A stretch of DNA of 6,125 bases from Candidatus Omnitrophota bacterium. GTDB taxonomy: Bacteria > Omnitrophota > Omnitrophia > Omnitrophales > Aquincolibacteriaceae. Location of the stretch: assembly GCA_023246995.1 (NCBI GenBank), contig JAHFHI010000091.1:1-6125 (forward strand). Direction: 5' to 3'. The notes below the pieces were generated by a model, which worked only from the letters and a program-made list of their open reading frames with translations, was not told where the DNA came from and did no database searches. This document shows, in pieces, positions 1-6,125 of this stretch (positions within the stretch are counted from its first letter, which is position 1; every line of letters starts with the position of its first letter). A program made the translations under genes and the position numbers.

Positions 1-2465
1 AAAACGTGGTGGAAAAAAAACTCGCCAAGGAAAAAAAGACGCGCCATGATTTGGGGCGCGAAAATTTTTTAAAAGAAGTCTGGAAATGGAAGGAAGAGCA
101 CGGCAGCACGATCACGCGCCAGCTTCGCAGGCTCGGGGCCTCGTGCGACTGGTCGCGCGAACGCTTCACCATGGACGAAGGGTTGTCACGCGCCGTGCGC
201 GAGGCCTTTGTCACCCTTTATGAGCGGGGCCTGATTTACCAGGGCCATTACATTATCAACTGGTGCCCCCGCTGCCAGACGGCGCTTTCCGATGAAGAAT
301 CCGCTCACAAGGAAATAAACGGGACTCTCTATCATATTAAGTATCCGATTGCCGGTAAAGGACGGCAGGCCGAGCAGATGGGTGTCGATCATATTGTGGT
401 GGCCACGACACGGCCCGAAACCATGCTCGGCGATACGGCGGTCGCGGTTCACCCGGAGGATGAACGCTACAAACATTTGATCGGCAAAAAACTCATCCTT
501 CCGCTTATGGAGCGCGAGATCCCGATTATTGCCGATGAGCTCGTGGACCGCGAATTCGGCACCGGTTTTGTCAAAGTCACGCCCGCGCATGACCCCAATG
601 ACTTTGAAATGGGAAGACGCCACAATCTGCCGCAGATCAATGTGATGAATCCCAATGCCACGATCAACGCGCAAGGCGGGCCCTATAAAGGAATGGACCG
701 TTTTGCCGCGCGTAAAAAAGTCGTGGAGGACCTGGATGCTCAAGGATTTTTTGTCCGGCGCGACACGCATTCGCATTCGGTGGGCCATTGCTACCGCTGC
801 GATACCGTGGTCGAGCCTTACCTTTCCAAGCAATGGTTCGTGCGCATGAAACCTCTGGCTGAAAGGGCTCTGGCTGCGCACCGGGCAGGGAAGACAAGAT
901 TTCATCCCGACCGCTGGACCAAAGTTTACACCAACTGGCTTGAGGGGATCCGGGACTGGTGCATCTCCCGGCAAATCTGGTGGGGCCATCAGATTCCGGT
1001 CTGGTATTGCGATGCGTGCCGCGACCCGAAAGAAGAATCGTCCAAAGGCGTGACGGTTTCCCGCCAGAATCCGGCCGCGTGCCCGGAGTGCGGGGGCGCG
1101 CTTTGGCAGGACCCGGATGTTCTCGATACCTGGTTTTCTTCCTGGCTCTGGCCTTTTTCTACACTCGGTTGGCCGGAGGAAACCGAAGACCTGAAATCCT
1201 TTTATCCCACTTCCGACCTGATCACGGCCCCGGAAATTATTTTTTTCTGGGTGGCGCGCATGATCATGGCCGGGCTGGAGTTTCGGGGTGAGGCGCCTTT
1301 CAACCAGATTTATATTCACGGCACGGTCCGGGCCCAGAGCGGGCTTAAGATGTCCAAGTCTCTCGGGAACGCCATCGACCCTCTTGAAGTCATTGATGAA
1401 ATGGGAGCCGACGCGCTTCGCTTCAGCATGATCATGCTAAGCGCCCAGGACGTGTATCTTTCGCGAGAAAAATTCGAAGTGGGCCGGAATTTCACCAACA
1501 AAGTCTGGAACGCCGCCCGGTTTGTCCTTTCAAACCTTCAGGATTTTCAGGTTCCGCCAACCGGAGCTATTCCGGCTGCGGCTGCTCTTTCGGTTTCCGA
1601 GCGCTGGATTCTCTCTAGGCTTGGCTGCGCTTTTTCGGAGACGGACCGGCTGCTTGAAAATTTTCAGATGGCCCAGGCCTCGAGCGCGGTTTATCACTTT
1701 ATCTGGGATGATTTCTGCGACTGGTATATCGAACTGGCAAAACCCGCCCTCGCGGGAGCCGACCCGGCAAGACGGCCGCACGTCCAGGCCGTGCTCTTTT
1801 TTGTCCTCGAGAAAACCCTGCGGCTGCTTCATCCCTTTGCGCCTTTTATCACCGAAGAAATTTGGATGAAAATGCGTGAGGCCTACGGCGCCGGAAAGAC
1901 AGATTGGCCCGAGAGCCTGATGCTTGCCGCCTGGCCCGGGTCGGCTGATTTTGTTTATTCGAGCGGCGCCGCTTTCAGGGATCCCGCGGTCGAAGAGCTT
2001 TTCGGGCATTTGCAAAACGCGGTCGGCGCTTTCAGGAATTTAAGAAGCCATCTGAATATCGCGGCGTCCCAGGCGATCAAGGAAGCCGTAATCAAGCCGC
2101 TTCAGGACTCGGCTGCCCGGGTTTTCGGGGCCTTCGGAGAGGCGATCCGAAAGATCGCCAAGATCGAGACGCTCAAAGTGGACCCTGCTTTTGAAAAGAG
2201 CCGTTCTTATGTCGGTAAGGCCCTCGGGGCCTTTGATCTTTTTGTGGCCATCGAGGGCATTGATTTTGAAAAGGAGAGGACGAGGGTGTCTGAAAAGATT
2301 TCCGAAATCCGTCGATGGGTGGCATCCATGAATGCCAAGCTTAGTAACGAAGATTTTGTCAGAAACGCGCCGGCTGAAATCGTGGAAAAGGAACGCGAAA
2401 AATTGGCGAAAGCCGAGCAGGAGCTTAAGTCCAACGAAGAACTCTTGGTGCTTTTTCAAGCCTGA
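1..2465 (+). CDS. valS: Valyl-tRNA synthetase, N-terminus cut off by the window edge
   Basis: Class I aminoacyl-tRNA synthetase that joins valine to tRNA-Val in the cytoplasm and edits mischarged threonine. The frame is open to the left edge (first full codon at 3). The GTG at 6 is an internal Val of the conserved NVVEK segment, not a start. The HIGH motif and probably about 75-100 residues lie upstream. Counting from that GTG: the CP1 editing domain has TTRPET at 134-139 and TPAHDPND around Asp196. CxxC pairs at 87/90, 262/265, 335/338 and 359/362 look like two zinc-binding sites. DWCISRQIWWGHQIP and DVLDTWFSSW lead to KMSKS at 448-452. An anticodon-binding helical domain follows from about 480. 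The last 70 residues are the charged coiled-coil arm that ValRS uses to hold tRNA. The visible 819 residues plus the missing part match the usual length of about 880-900. No frameshift is seen. Identification is essentially certain. Confidence 0.99.
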   Translation, partial: NVVEKKLAKEKKTRHDLGRENFLKEVWKWKEEHGSTITRQLRRLGASCDWSRERFTMDEGLSRAVREAFVTLYERGLIYQGHYIINWCPRCQTALSDEESAHKEINGTLYHIKYPIAGKGRQAEQMGVDHIVVATTRPETMLGDTAVAVHPEDERYKHLIGKKLILPLMEREIPIIADELVDREFGTGFVKVTPAHDPNDFEMGRRHNLPQINVMNPNATINAQGGPYKGMDRFAARKKVVEDLDAQGFFVRRDTHSHSVGHCYRCDTVVEPYLSKQWFVRMKPLAERALAAHRAGKTRFHPDRWTKVYTNWLEGIRDWCISRQIWWGHQIPVWYCDACRDPKEESSKGVTVSRQNPAACPECGGALWQDPDVLDTWFSSWLWPFSTLGWPEETEDLKSFYPTSDLITAPEIIFFWVARMIMAGLEFRGEAPFNQIYIHGTVRAQSGLKMSKSLGNAIDPLEVIDEMGADALRFSMIMLSAQDVYLSREKFEVGRNFTNKVWNAARFVLSNLQDFQVPPTGAIPAAAALSVSERWILSRLGCAFSETDRLLENFQMAQASSAVYHFIWDDFCDWYIELAKPALAGADPARRPHVQAVLFFVLEKTLRLLHPFAPFITEEIWMKMREAYGAGKTDWPESLMLAAWPGSADFVYSSGAAFRDPAVEELFGHLQNAVGAFRNLRSHLNIAASQAIKEAVIKPLQDSAARVFGAFGEAIRKIAKIETLKVDPAFEKSRSYVGKALGAFDLFVAIEGIDFEKERTRVSEKISEIRRWVASMNAKLSNEDFVRNAPAEIVEKEREKLAKAEQELKSNEELLVLFQA

Positions 2466-2471
2466 AGGAGG
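2465..2471 (+). promoter_or_regulatory. Strong Shine-Dalgarno site for lemA
   Basis: AAGGAGG lies 6 nt upstream of the ATG at 2478. Its first A is the last base of the valS TGA stop. It is a near-perfect anti-SD match and by far the best ribosome-binding site in the window. This suggests LemA is translated efficiently and independently of read-through from valS. Confidence 0.9.
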
Positions 2472-2477
2472 CCTTTT

Positions 2478-3032
2478 ATGACCGGATGGATTTTGCTTGG
2501 GGTGGTGGCGGGCGTATTATTATGGGTGGCCGCGAGTTATAACGGCCTTGTCTCGCTTCGGGTGCGTTCGGAGGGCGCCTGGTCGGATATGGACGTGCAG
2601 CTCAAGCGGCGTTATGACCTGATTCCGAACCTGGTCGAGACGGTCAAGGGGTATGCCGGGCATGAGCAGAAGGTTTTTGAGCAGGTGACCGAAGCCCGGA
2701 GCCGGGCCATGCAGGCCCGGGATCCCAAGGCCAAGGAAGGCGCCGAGAGCGTGCTTGCCGGGACGCTCAAGAGTCTTTTTGCGGTGGCTGAAAACTATCC
2801 CCAGCTTCGGGCGAGTGAAAACTTTCAGGGGCTTCAGAAGGCTTTGGCGGAAATCGAGGAAGCCCTCCAGGCCGCCCGGCGCTACTACAATGCCGTGGTG
2901 CGTGACTACAATACCAAGATCACGGTGCTCCCGGATGTGTTTGTGGCCCGGTTTGCCGGCTTCGGCCCCAAAGAATTTTTTCAGCTTGAGTCCAAGGAGC
3001 AGGCGCAGGTTCCCAAGGTTTCATTTTCCTGA
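2478..3032 (+). CDS. lemA: LemA family membrane-anchored protein
   Basis: A 184-residue LemA-family protein, the typical length. Residues 3-20 form a single hydrophobic N-terminal membrane anchor. The family signature then runs from YNGLVSLR (21-28) through AWSDMDVQLKRRYDLIPNL (34-52) to VKGYAGHE (56-63). ENYPQLRASENFQGLQ follows at 105-120, ARRYYN at 133-138 and a nearby VRDYN. The tail is FGPKEFFQLE and a polar end. Beyond the anchor the protein is expected to be a bundle of long helices. The family's biochemical role is not settled. The name comes from a Listeria antigen, and the family is often encoded beside DUF2207 or TPM-domain (YgcG-like) membrane proteins. Here the next gene is a DUF2207 protein, so a joint envelope role is inferred. 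The start is fixed by the strong Shine-Dalgarno site and the membrane anchor. The gene starts 12 nt after valS. Confidence 0.97.
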   Translation: MTGWILLGVVAGVLLWVAASYNGLVSLRVRSEGAWSDMDVQLKRRYDLIPNLVETVKGYAGHEQKVFEQVTEARSRAMQARDPKAKEGAESVLAGTLKSLFAVAENYPQLRASENFQGLQKALAEIEEALQAARRYYNAVVRDYNTKITVLPDVFVARFAGFGPKEFFQLESKEQAQVPKVSFS

Positions 3033-3048
3033 CCCGGTCCCCTTCGCC

Positions 3049-3120
3049 GTGAGGCGCCATCCTTTAAGATTTATTTTTTTCTTTGCTTGTTTTGTTTTTC
3101 AGGCTTTTCCCTGCCAGGCC
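3049..3120 (+). other. Predicted signal peptide of the DUF2207 protein
   Basis: These codons give a positively charged start (three Arg and one His in the first seven residues), then about 13 mostly hydrophobic residues rich in Phe, then a small-residue cleavage context, Cys-Gln-Ala before Trp25. This arrangement is the main reason for choosing the GTG at 3049. It also puts the following 200-residue domain outside the cytoplasmic membrane. The Cys at -3 is not in a convincing lipobox, so lipidation is not proposed. Confidence 0.75.
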
Positions 3121-4755
3121 TGGGAGATTCAGGATTTTGATACGCAAATCCTGATCCGTGAAGACGCGAGCGCGGTTGTGAGCGAGACCCTTACCGTGGA
3201 TTTTGCGGCGGAGCAGAGGCACGGCATTTATCGCGATATTCCCCTGCACATGAACGATTCCCTGGGCCAGCATTTCAAGATGCGTTTGACGGTTCGTGAG
3301 GTGACCGACGCAGCGGGGCGGCTAAGGCCTTTCCGGCTTGAAAGGCAGGGCCGCTCGATCAGGATTCGTGTGGGCGACGCGGACACTTTTGTTTCCGGGC
3401 GGCAGGCTTATCGGATCGTCTACGAGGTCCGGCGCGGGGCCGTACGTTTTTTCCCGGATCACGAAGAATGTTACTGGAATTTTACGGGCCATGAATGGAG
3501 TGTGTGGATTCGAAAGGCGCGGGCGCAGATCAAGGTCCCGGATCAGGCCGCGGGGCTTCGTGCCGTGGGATACGCCGGAGTTTATGGTTCAAGGACGCTT
3601 CTAAGGCCAGGGATTCAGGGGAAAGTGGTTTCCTTTGAAGCCCCCGGCCCCATGGCCCCCTATGAAGGGATCACGGGCGCTGTGGCCTGGGAATCAGGCG
3701 GCGTTTTAAGACCCTCTTTCGCGCGCCTCCTATTATGGTGGGGTGAGGACAACTGGATTTACGCCATCCCGGTTTTGATTTTTATTGCCATGTTTTGTCT
3801 CTGGCGCGCTAAAGGCCGGGATCCCCGCACGGGAAAGTCTCTCACGGTGGGTTACGAACCCCCGGCCGGACTCGCGCCCGCGGAAATGGGGACGCTTGCC
3901 GACCAGCGCGCCGATCTGCGCGACATCACCGCCACGGTCGTGGATCTCGCGGTGCGGGGCTATCTGAAAATGGAGCCGCTTGAGAAGCTGCTTTGGGGGA
4001 AAAGGGATTATTTGTTTACGAATCTCAAAAATTGGAATGGGGACGCGGGGCCGAAAGCTTTCGAGCGGGAAATCCTCCGGGGCATCTTCGGGGAACCGGG
4101 GGCGAGCGTGAAGCTTTCGGATCTGGAGGAGGATTTTTACCGGCACCTGCCCGACATCCGGAAGTTTCTTTACCGGGATCTGACCGCGGCCGGTTATTTT
4201 GAGGGCGATCCCGACCGGGTACGCACCGCGTACCTCACGGGCGGCTGTCTTTTGGGCGGAGTGCTTGCGTGGGCTTTTTTTGTGACGCTGCCGCTCCACT
4301 TCTTTGCGCCCGCGGCGTTGATCTCGGTTTCAGCGATTTCGGGACTGATTGTTTTTGGTTTCGGATTTGTCATGCCGCGAAGAACGTTCAAGGGAGCGAA
4401 CCTGATGGATCAAGCCGCCGGTTTTCTCGAGTTTTTAAAGCGCGCGGATGGCGACCGTATCCGCCGTATCAACGACCCCGGACTTTTTGAGAGAGGGCTT
4501 CCCTACGCGCTTGCCTTCGGCCTCGCCGGCCAGTGGGCCCGTGCTTTTGAGGGCATTTACACCGAGCCGCCTTCCTGGTATGCGGGCCGCTGGGACACTT
4601 TTTCTCCGCGCGGCTTGGGCCGCGACCTAAACCAAACCATGTCTTCCATGGGGCAAACCTTTGCCTCGCAGCCGCGCTCAAGCTCTTCGAGCGGTTTTGG
4701 CGGCGGCGGATTTTCCGGGGGAGGCTCGGGCGGCGGCGGCGGAGGCGCGTGGTGA
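3049..4755 (+). CDS. DUF2207 family membrane protein with Gly-rich C-terminal tail
   Basis: Predicted membrane protein of the DUF2207 (YciQ-like) family, 568 residues from the GTG at 3049; function unknown. Residues 1-24 look like a signal peptide: basic MRRHPLR, a Phe-rich core, and likely cleavage at CQA|W. The extracytoplasmic DUF2207 domain covers about 25-230, with HGIYRDIP at 58-65 and YWNFTGHEW at 142-150. Membrane segment 1 is at about 236-252. A cytoplasmic region contains GYEPP (268-272) and DITATVVDLAVRGYLKME (292-309). Two close membrane segments fall at about 397-417 and 420-441. The conserved LFERGLPYALAFGLA then begins near 479. Residues 543-568 are Ser- then Gly-rich and end in GAW. 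The frame stays open upstream into lemA as far as an ATG at 2755, but only the GTG at 3049 puts the signal peptide at the N-terminus. No good Shine-Dalgarno site precedes it. With a 16-nt gap after lemA, coupling is likely. The start is less certain than the identity. Confidence 0.94.
   Translation: MRRHPLRFIFFFACFVFQAFPCQAWEIQDFDTQILIREDASAVVSETLTVDFAAEQRHGIYRDIPLHMNDSLGQHFKMRLTVREVTDAAGRLRPFRLERQGRSIRIRVGDADTFVSGRQAYRIVYEVRRGAVRFFPDHEECYWNFTGHEWSVWIRKARAQIKVPDQAAGLRAVGYAGVYGSRTLLRPGIQGKVVSFEAPGPMAPYEGITGAVAWESGGVLRPSFARLLLWWGEDNWIYAIPVLIFIAMFCLWRAKGRDPRTGKSLTVGYEPPAGLAPAEMGTLADQRADLRDITATVVDLAVRGYLKMEPLEKLLWGKRDYLFTNLKNWNGDAGPKAFEREILRGIFGEPGASVKLSDLEEDFYRHLPDIRKFLYRDLTAAGYFEGDPDRVRTAYLTGGCLLGGVLAWAFFVTLPLHFFAPAALISVSAISGLIVFGFGFVMPRRTFKGANLMDQAAGFLEFLKRADGDRIRRINDPGLFERGLPYALAFGLAGQWARAFEGIYTEPPSWYAGRWDTFSPRGLGRDLNQTMSSMGQTFASQPRSSSSSGFGGGGFSGGGSGGGGGGAW
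4675..4752 (+). other. Ser/Gly-rich low-complexity tail ending in Trp (DUF2207 C-terminus)
   Basis: The last 26 residues of the DUF2207 protein begin with Arg and five Ser, then run through Gly stretches broken by Phe (GFGGGGFSGGG) and finish with six Gly, Ala and Trp. The DNA is a run of GGC/GGA/GGG codons. Similar Gly-rich, Trp-ended tails are known in DUF2207 and TPM-domain (YgcG-like) proteins. Their purpose is unknown. The 3' end of this tract also carries the ribosome-binding site of the next gene. Confidence 0.85.
4741..4745 (+). promoter_or_regulatory. Shine-Dalgarno site for maf inside the DUF2207 Gly tract
   Basis: GGAGG, formed by two Gly codons (GGA, GGC) and the preceding frame context, lies 6 nt before the GTG at 4752 and only 3 nt before the alternative GTG at 4749. 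The spacing favours 4752 as the maf start. Because the site is inside the upstream coding region, ribosomes finishing DUF2207 may expose or re-use it. Confidence 0.6.
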
Positions 4756-5336
4756 AGCCTCTGAAAAAAGAAATCCTTTATCTTGCTTCAAAATCAGCGC
4801 GCCGCCGCGAGATTTTAAAAAGCTTGCGGATTCCTTTCCGGGTGGTGGCTTCCGGTTACCGGGAAAGGATGGACTCCAGACTTTCCGCGCGCGAGCTTGT
4901 CTTGCGCCATGCCGAGGGCAAGGCCCGCAGGGCCGTGGTTTCCAAACGCGTGCGATTCGTGCTCGGCGCCGATACGATTGTCTGGTGCCAAGGCCGCGCG
5001 CTCGGGAAACCTAAAACCTACCGGGAGGCTTTCCGGATGCTCTCCCGCCTTTCCGGAAGGTGGCATGAGGTTTATACCGGCGTGGCTTTTTGGGACCGCG
5101 CGCGAAACCGGATGCGGCTTGTGTCGGTCAAAACCCGGGTGCTTTTTTCAAAACTTTCAGCCGAGGCCATCCGGCAGTATATGCAGAAGGTCTATCCTCT
5201 CGATAAGGCCGGAGCGTATGCCATTCAGGAAAGCCCCAAGGCCGTACGCAGAATCCAAGGCTCTTACACGAATGTCGTAGGCCTTCCGGCCGAATGGGTG
5301 GGCCGGGTCTGGAAAAAATTCCGGCAGCCGGTATGA
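4752..5336 (+). CDS. maf: Maf family nucleoside triphosphate pyrophosphatase
   Basis: Cytoplasmic Maf/HAM1-like enzyme predicted to cleave non-canonical or pyrimidine nucleoside triphosphates to the monophosphate and pyrophosphate, a nucleotide-pool housecleaning role also linked to division arrest. It has 194 residues, the normal length. Family motifs are in order: [14 protein letters not shown] (9-22), EGKA (55-58), LGADTIV with the likely catalytic Asp74, LGKP (84-87), [11 protein letters not shown] (101-111), [10 protein letters not shown] (151-160) and [10 protein letters not shown] (170-179). The first motif has Ala16 where most members have Pro (ASxSPRR). The acidic, Lys and Gln positions important in dTTP/UTP-type Maf enzymes (YhdE) appear kept (E38, K57, D74, K86, Q159). 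The exact substrate cannot be fixed from sequence. The GTG at 4752 overlaps the DUF2207 stop by 4 nt (GTGA). A second GTG at 4749 is the alternative start. The stop codon overlaps the next gene's ATG. Confidence 0.96.
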   Translation: MKPLKKEILYLASKSARRREILKSLRIPFRVVASGYRERMDSRLSARELVLRHAEGKARRAVVSKRVRFVLGADTIVWCQGRALGKPKTYREAFRMLSRLSGRWHEVYTGVAFWDRARNRMRLVSVKTRVLFSKLSAEAIRQYMQKVYPLDKAGAYAIQESPKAVRRIQGSYTNVVGLPAEWVGRVWKKFRQPV

Positions 5337-5851
5337 TCCCAATAGAAATTACCCAGGGAGATATCACGCTTCAGCAAACCGACGCGATTGTGAATGCCGC
5401 CAACACCGCACTCCTTGGCGGCGGCGGCGTAGACGGAGCCATTCACCGCGCGGCCGGACCGGAGCTCCTTGAGGAATGCCGGACCCTGGGCGGCTGCCCC
5501 ACCGGAGAGGCCAGAATCACCAAAGGTTACAGGCTTACCGCCCGGTATGTGATCCACACCGTCGGCCCGGTCTGGCGCGGTGGATCACGGGGGGAGGACC
5601 GGCTTCTTCAAAGCTGCTACGAAAAGTCTCTCGGGCTTGCCGCAAGCCAGGCGATCAGGACCCTTGCCTTTCCGTCGATCAGCACCGGGGCTTACCGATT
5701 TCCGGTCTCGAGGGCCGCGGGGATTGCGGTTTCCTCGGTCCGGGATTATTTGGAACGCGCTCCAGTCATCGAGAAAGTCGTCTTTGTGTGTTTTTCCAAA
5801 AACGATTATGATATTTATCATGAGGTTCTAAAAGTGACGGAGAGCTTTTAA
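5333..5851 (+). CDS. YmdB-like macro-domain protein, predicted O-acetyl-ADP-ribose deacetylase
   Basis: A stand-alone macro domain of 172 residues, very similar in layout to E. coli YmdB. Such proteins bind ADP-ribose and hydrolyse O-acetyl-ADP-ribose or mono-ADP-ribose esters in the cytoplasm. Visible motifs are QGDIT (8-12), DAIVNAAN (17-24), [17 protein letters not shown] (27-43), [10 protein letters not shown], the phosphate loop [13 protein letters not shown] and VVFVCF near the end. Asn24 and Asp34 fall at the positions of the YmdB catalytic pair Asn25/Asp35, so activity is expected. The open frame extends upstream to an ATG at 5294. The ATG at 5333 is preferred because the family begins directly with this strand and because ATGA gives a 4-nt overlap with the maf stop. 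No clear Shine-Dalgarno site precedes it, so translation is probably coupled to maf. There is no sirtuin or lipoate-ligase gene beside it, unlike SirTM-type operons. Confidence 0.96.
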   Translation: MIPIEITQGDITLQQTDAIVNAANTALLGGGGVDGAIHRAAGPELLEECRTLGGCPTGEARITKGYRLTARYVIHTVGPVWRGGSRGEDRLLQSCYEKSLGLAASQAIRTLAFPSISTGAYRFPVSRAAGIAVSSVRDYLERAPVIEKVVFVCFSKNDYDIYHEVLKVTESF

Positions 5852-5864
5852 AGCGAGCGGCGCG

Positions 5865-6125
5865 ATGAAAAGCATCTGGGTCTTTGCATTCCCGTTTATT
5901 TTCTCACGCCCGGGATTCACTGAAAATTTTCTCGATAAAAAAGCCGTCAAGCTGGGCGAAGCGGTTGCGGATTTTGAGCTCCCGGATCTTGAAGGCAGCC
6001 TCCGGAATCTGGCCGCGCAAAAAGGTAAAATTGTGATGCTGTATTTTGGGTCTGCCACCTGCCCGTTTGTCGTGCGCTATGAAGGCAGGCTTCAGGCGAT
6101 TGCCGCGGACTATGCCGATAAGGAT
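5865..6125 (+). CDS. AhpC/TSA-type redoxin (thioredoxin fold), C-terminus cut off by the window edge
   Basis: The reading frame from the ATG at 5865 is open to the last base (87 residues). After a short hydrophobic start (IWVFAFPFIF, residues 4-13), LGEAVADFELPDLEG (30-44) is the typical entrance to an AhpC/TSA or TlpA-like redoxin domain. KGKIVMLYFGSATCPF (53-68) is the central strand followed by the active-site loop. Cys66 sits in CPFV, with Val where thioredoxins have the second Cys of CxxC. RYEGRL follows, as in redoxins with a C-P-F/Y-V site. It may be a peroxiredoxin-like or thiol-reducing protein. The part beyond residue 87, including any resolving Cys, is not visible. The N-terminus could be a weak signal peptide or anchor, but its core is short and no clean cleavage site is seen. 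The gene starts 13 nt after the macro-domain gene, without a strong Shine-Dalgarno site. Confidence 0.85.
   Translation, partial: MKSIWVFAFPFIFSRPGFTENFLDKKAVKLGEAVADFELPDLEGSLRNLAAQKGKIVMLYFGSATCPFVVRYEGRLQAIAADYADKD

Noticed and set aside
186..1319. Long 377-codon open frame on the minus strand
   Set aside because: It lies entirely inside valS, has no recognisable domain and an Arg/Pro/His-rich composition typical of the antisense of a GC-rich coding gene.
2755..3048. Longer DUF2207 start reaching back into lemA
   Set aside because: The extra residues are Arg/Pro/Ser-rich out-of-frame lemA sequence and would bury the signal peptide. The GTG at 3049 fits far better.
4693..4746. GGC/GGA repeat tract as a DNA-level tandem repeat or CRISPR-like element
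   Set aside because: It is fully explained by Gly codons of the DUF2207 tail and has irregular Phe/Ser interruptions and no spacer structure.
5321..5331. CCGG-CAG-CCGG mini-hairpin before the macro-domain start
   Set aside because: Only four base pairs with a three-base loop, inside maf coding sequence. This is expected by chance in GC-rich DNA.
5294..5332. Upstream ATG giving 13 extra residues on the macro-domain protein
   Set aside because: It overlaps maf by 43 nt, adds non-family sequence, and the ATG at 5333 gives a standard ATGA overlap and the usual macro-domain N-terminus.
5844..5872. GCTTTT...AAAAGC inverted repeat as a terminator after the macro-domain gene
   Set aside because: The stem is short and AT-rich, the loop is about 17-18 nt, there is no U-tract, and its right arm is inside the next gene.
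5828..6058. Minus-strand 76-codon open frame over the redoxin start
   Set aside because: It is antisense to the clear redoxin motifs, with no domain and no ribosome-binding site of note.
5333..6125. SirTM-like ADP-ribosylation operon or toxin-antitoxin system around the macro domain
   Set aside because: No sirtuin, lipoate ligase, GcvH-like or DarT-like toxin gene is present. Neighbours are maf and a redoxin, and the protein is a YmdB-type stand-alone domain.

Overview
The window is a dense, one-directional block of bacterial chromosome with moderately high GC. All six protein genes lie on the + strand, and almost every base is coding. The largest gap between genes is 16 nt, and two junctions overlap by 4 nt. 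No RNA gene, insertion sequence, CRISPR array, attachment site, promoter or terminator can be supported. No stretch over 300 bases lacks a gene. The first and last genes run off the window.

Layout: (1) valyl-tRNA synthetase valS, missing its N-terminus (1-2465). (2) a LemA-family membrane-anchored protein (2478-3032), with a strong Shine-Dalgarno sequence that begins at the last base of the valS stop codon. (3) a DUF2207 membrane protein with a signal peptide, three predicted membrane segments and a Gly-rich tail ending in Trp (3049-4755). (4) a Maf-family nucleoside triphosphate pyrophosphatase (4752-5336). (5) a YmdB-like macro-domain protein, a predicted ADP-ribose/O-acetyl-ADP-ribose hydrolase (5333-5851). 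(6) the start of an AhpC/TSA-type redoxin with a single CPFV cysteine (5865 to the window end).

The spacing suggests one transcript with translational coupling. It mixes tRNA charging, a LemA/DUF2207 envelope pair, two nucleotide-housekeeping enzymes and a thiol-redox protein. LemA and DUF2207 proteins are repeatedly found together in bacteria, so genes 2 and 3 probably act together at the membrane. Genes 4 and 5 both act on small nucleotide metabolites and share an ATGA stop/start overlap. The rest of the grouping may only reflect genome compaction.

Organism: bacterial gene order and Shine-Dalgarno sites, a ValRS with paired CxxC zinc motifs, and a moderately high GC content fit a Gram-negative-type, perhaps uncultivated lineage such as an Omnitrophota-like group. 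That placement is an impression, not a demonstrated fact. The families are all known. I found no clear evidence of a wholly new system. The best leads are the Maf-macro coupling, the LemA-DUF2207 pair, and the Gly-rich tail whose codons also form the ribosome-binding site of maf.
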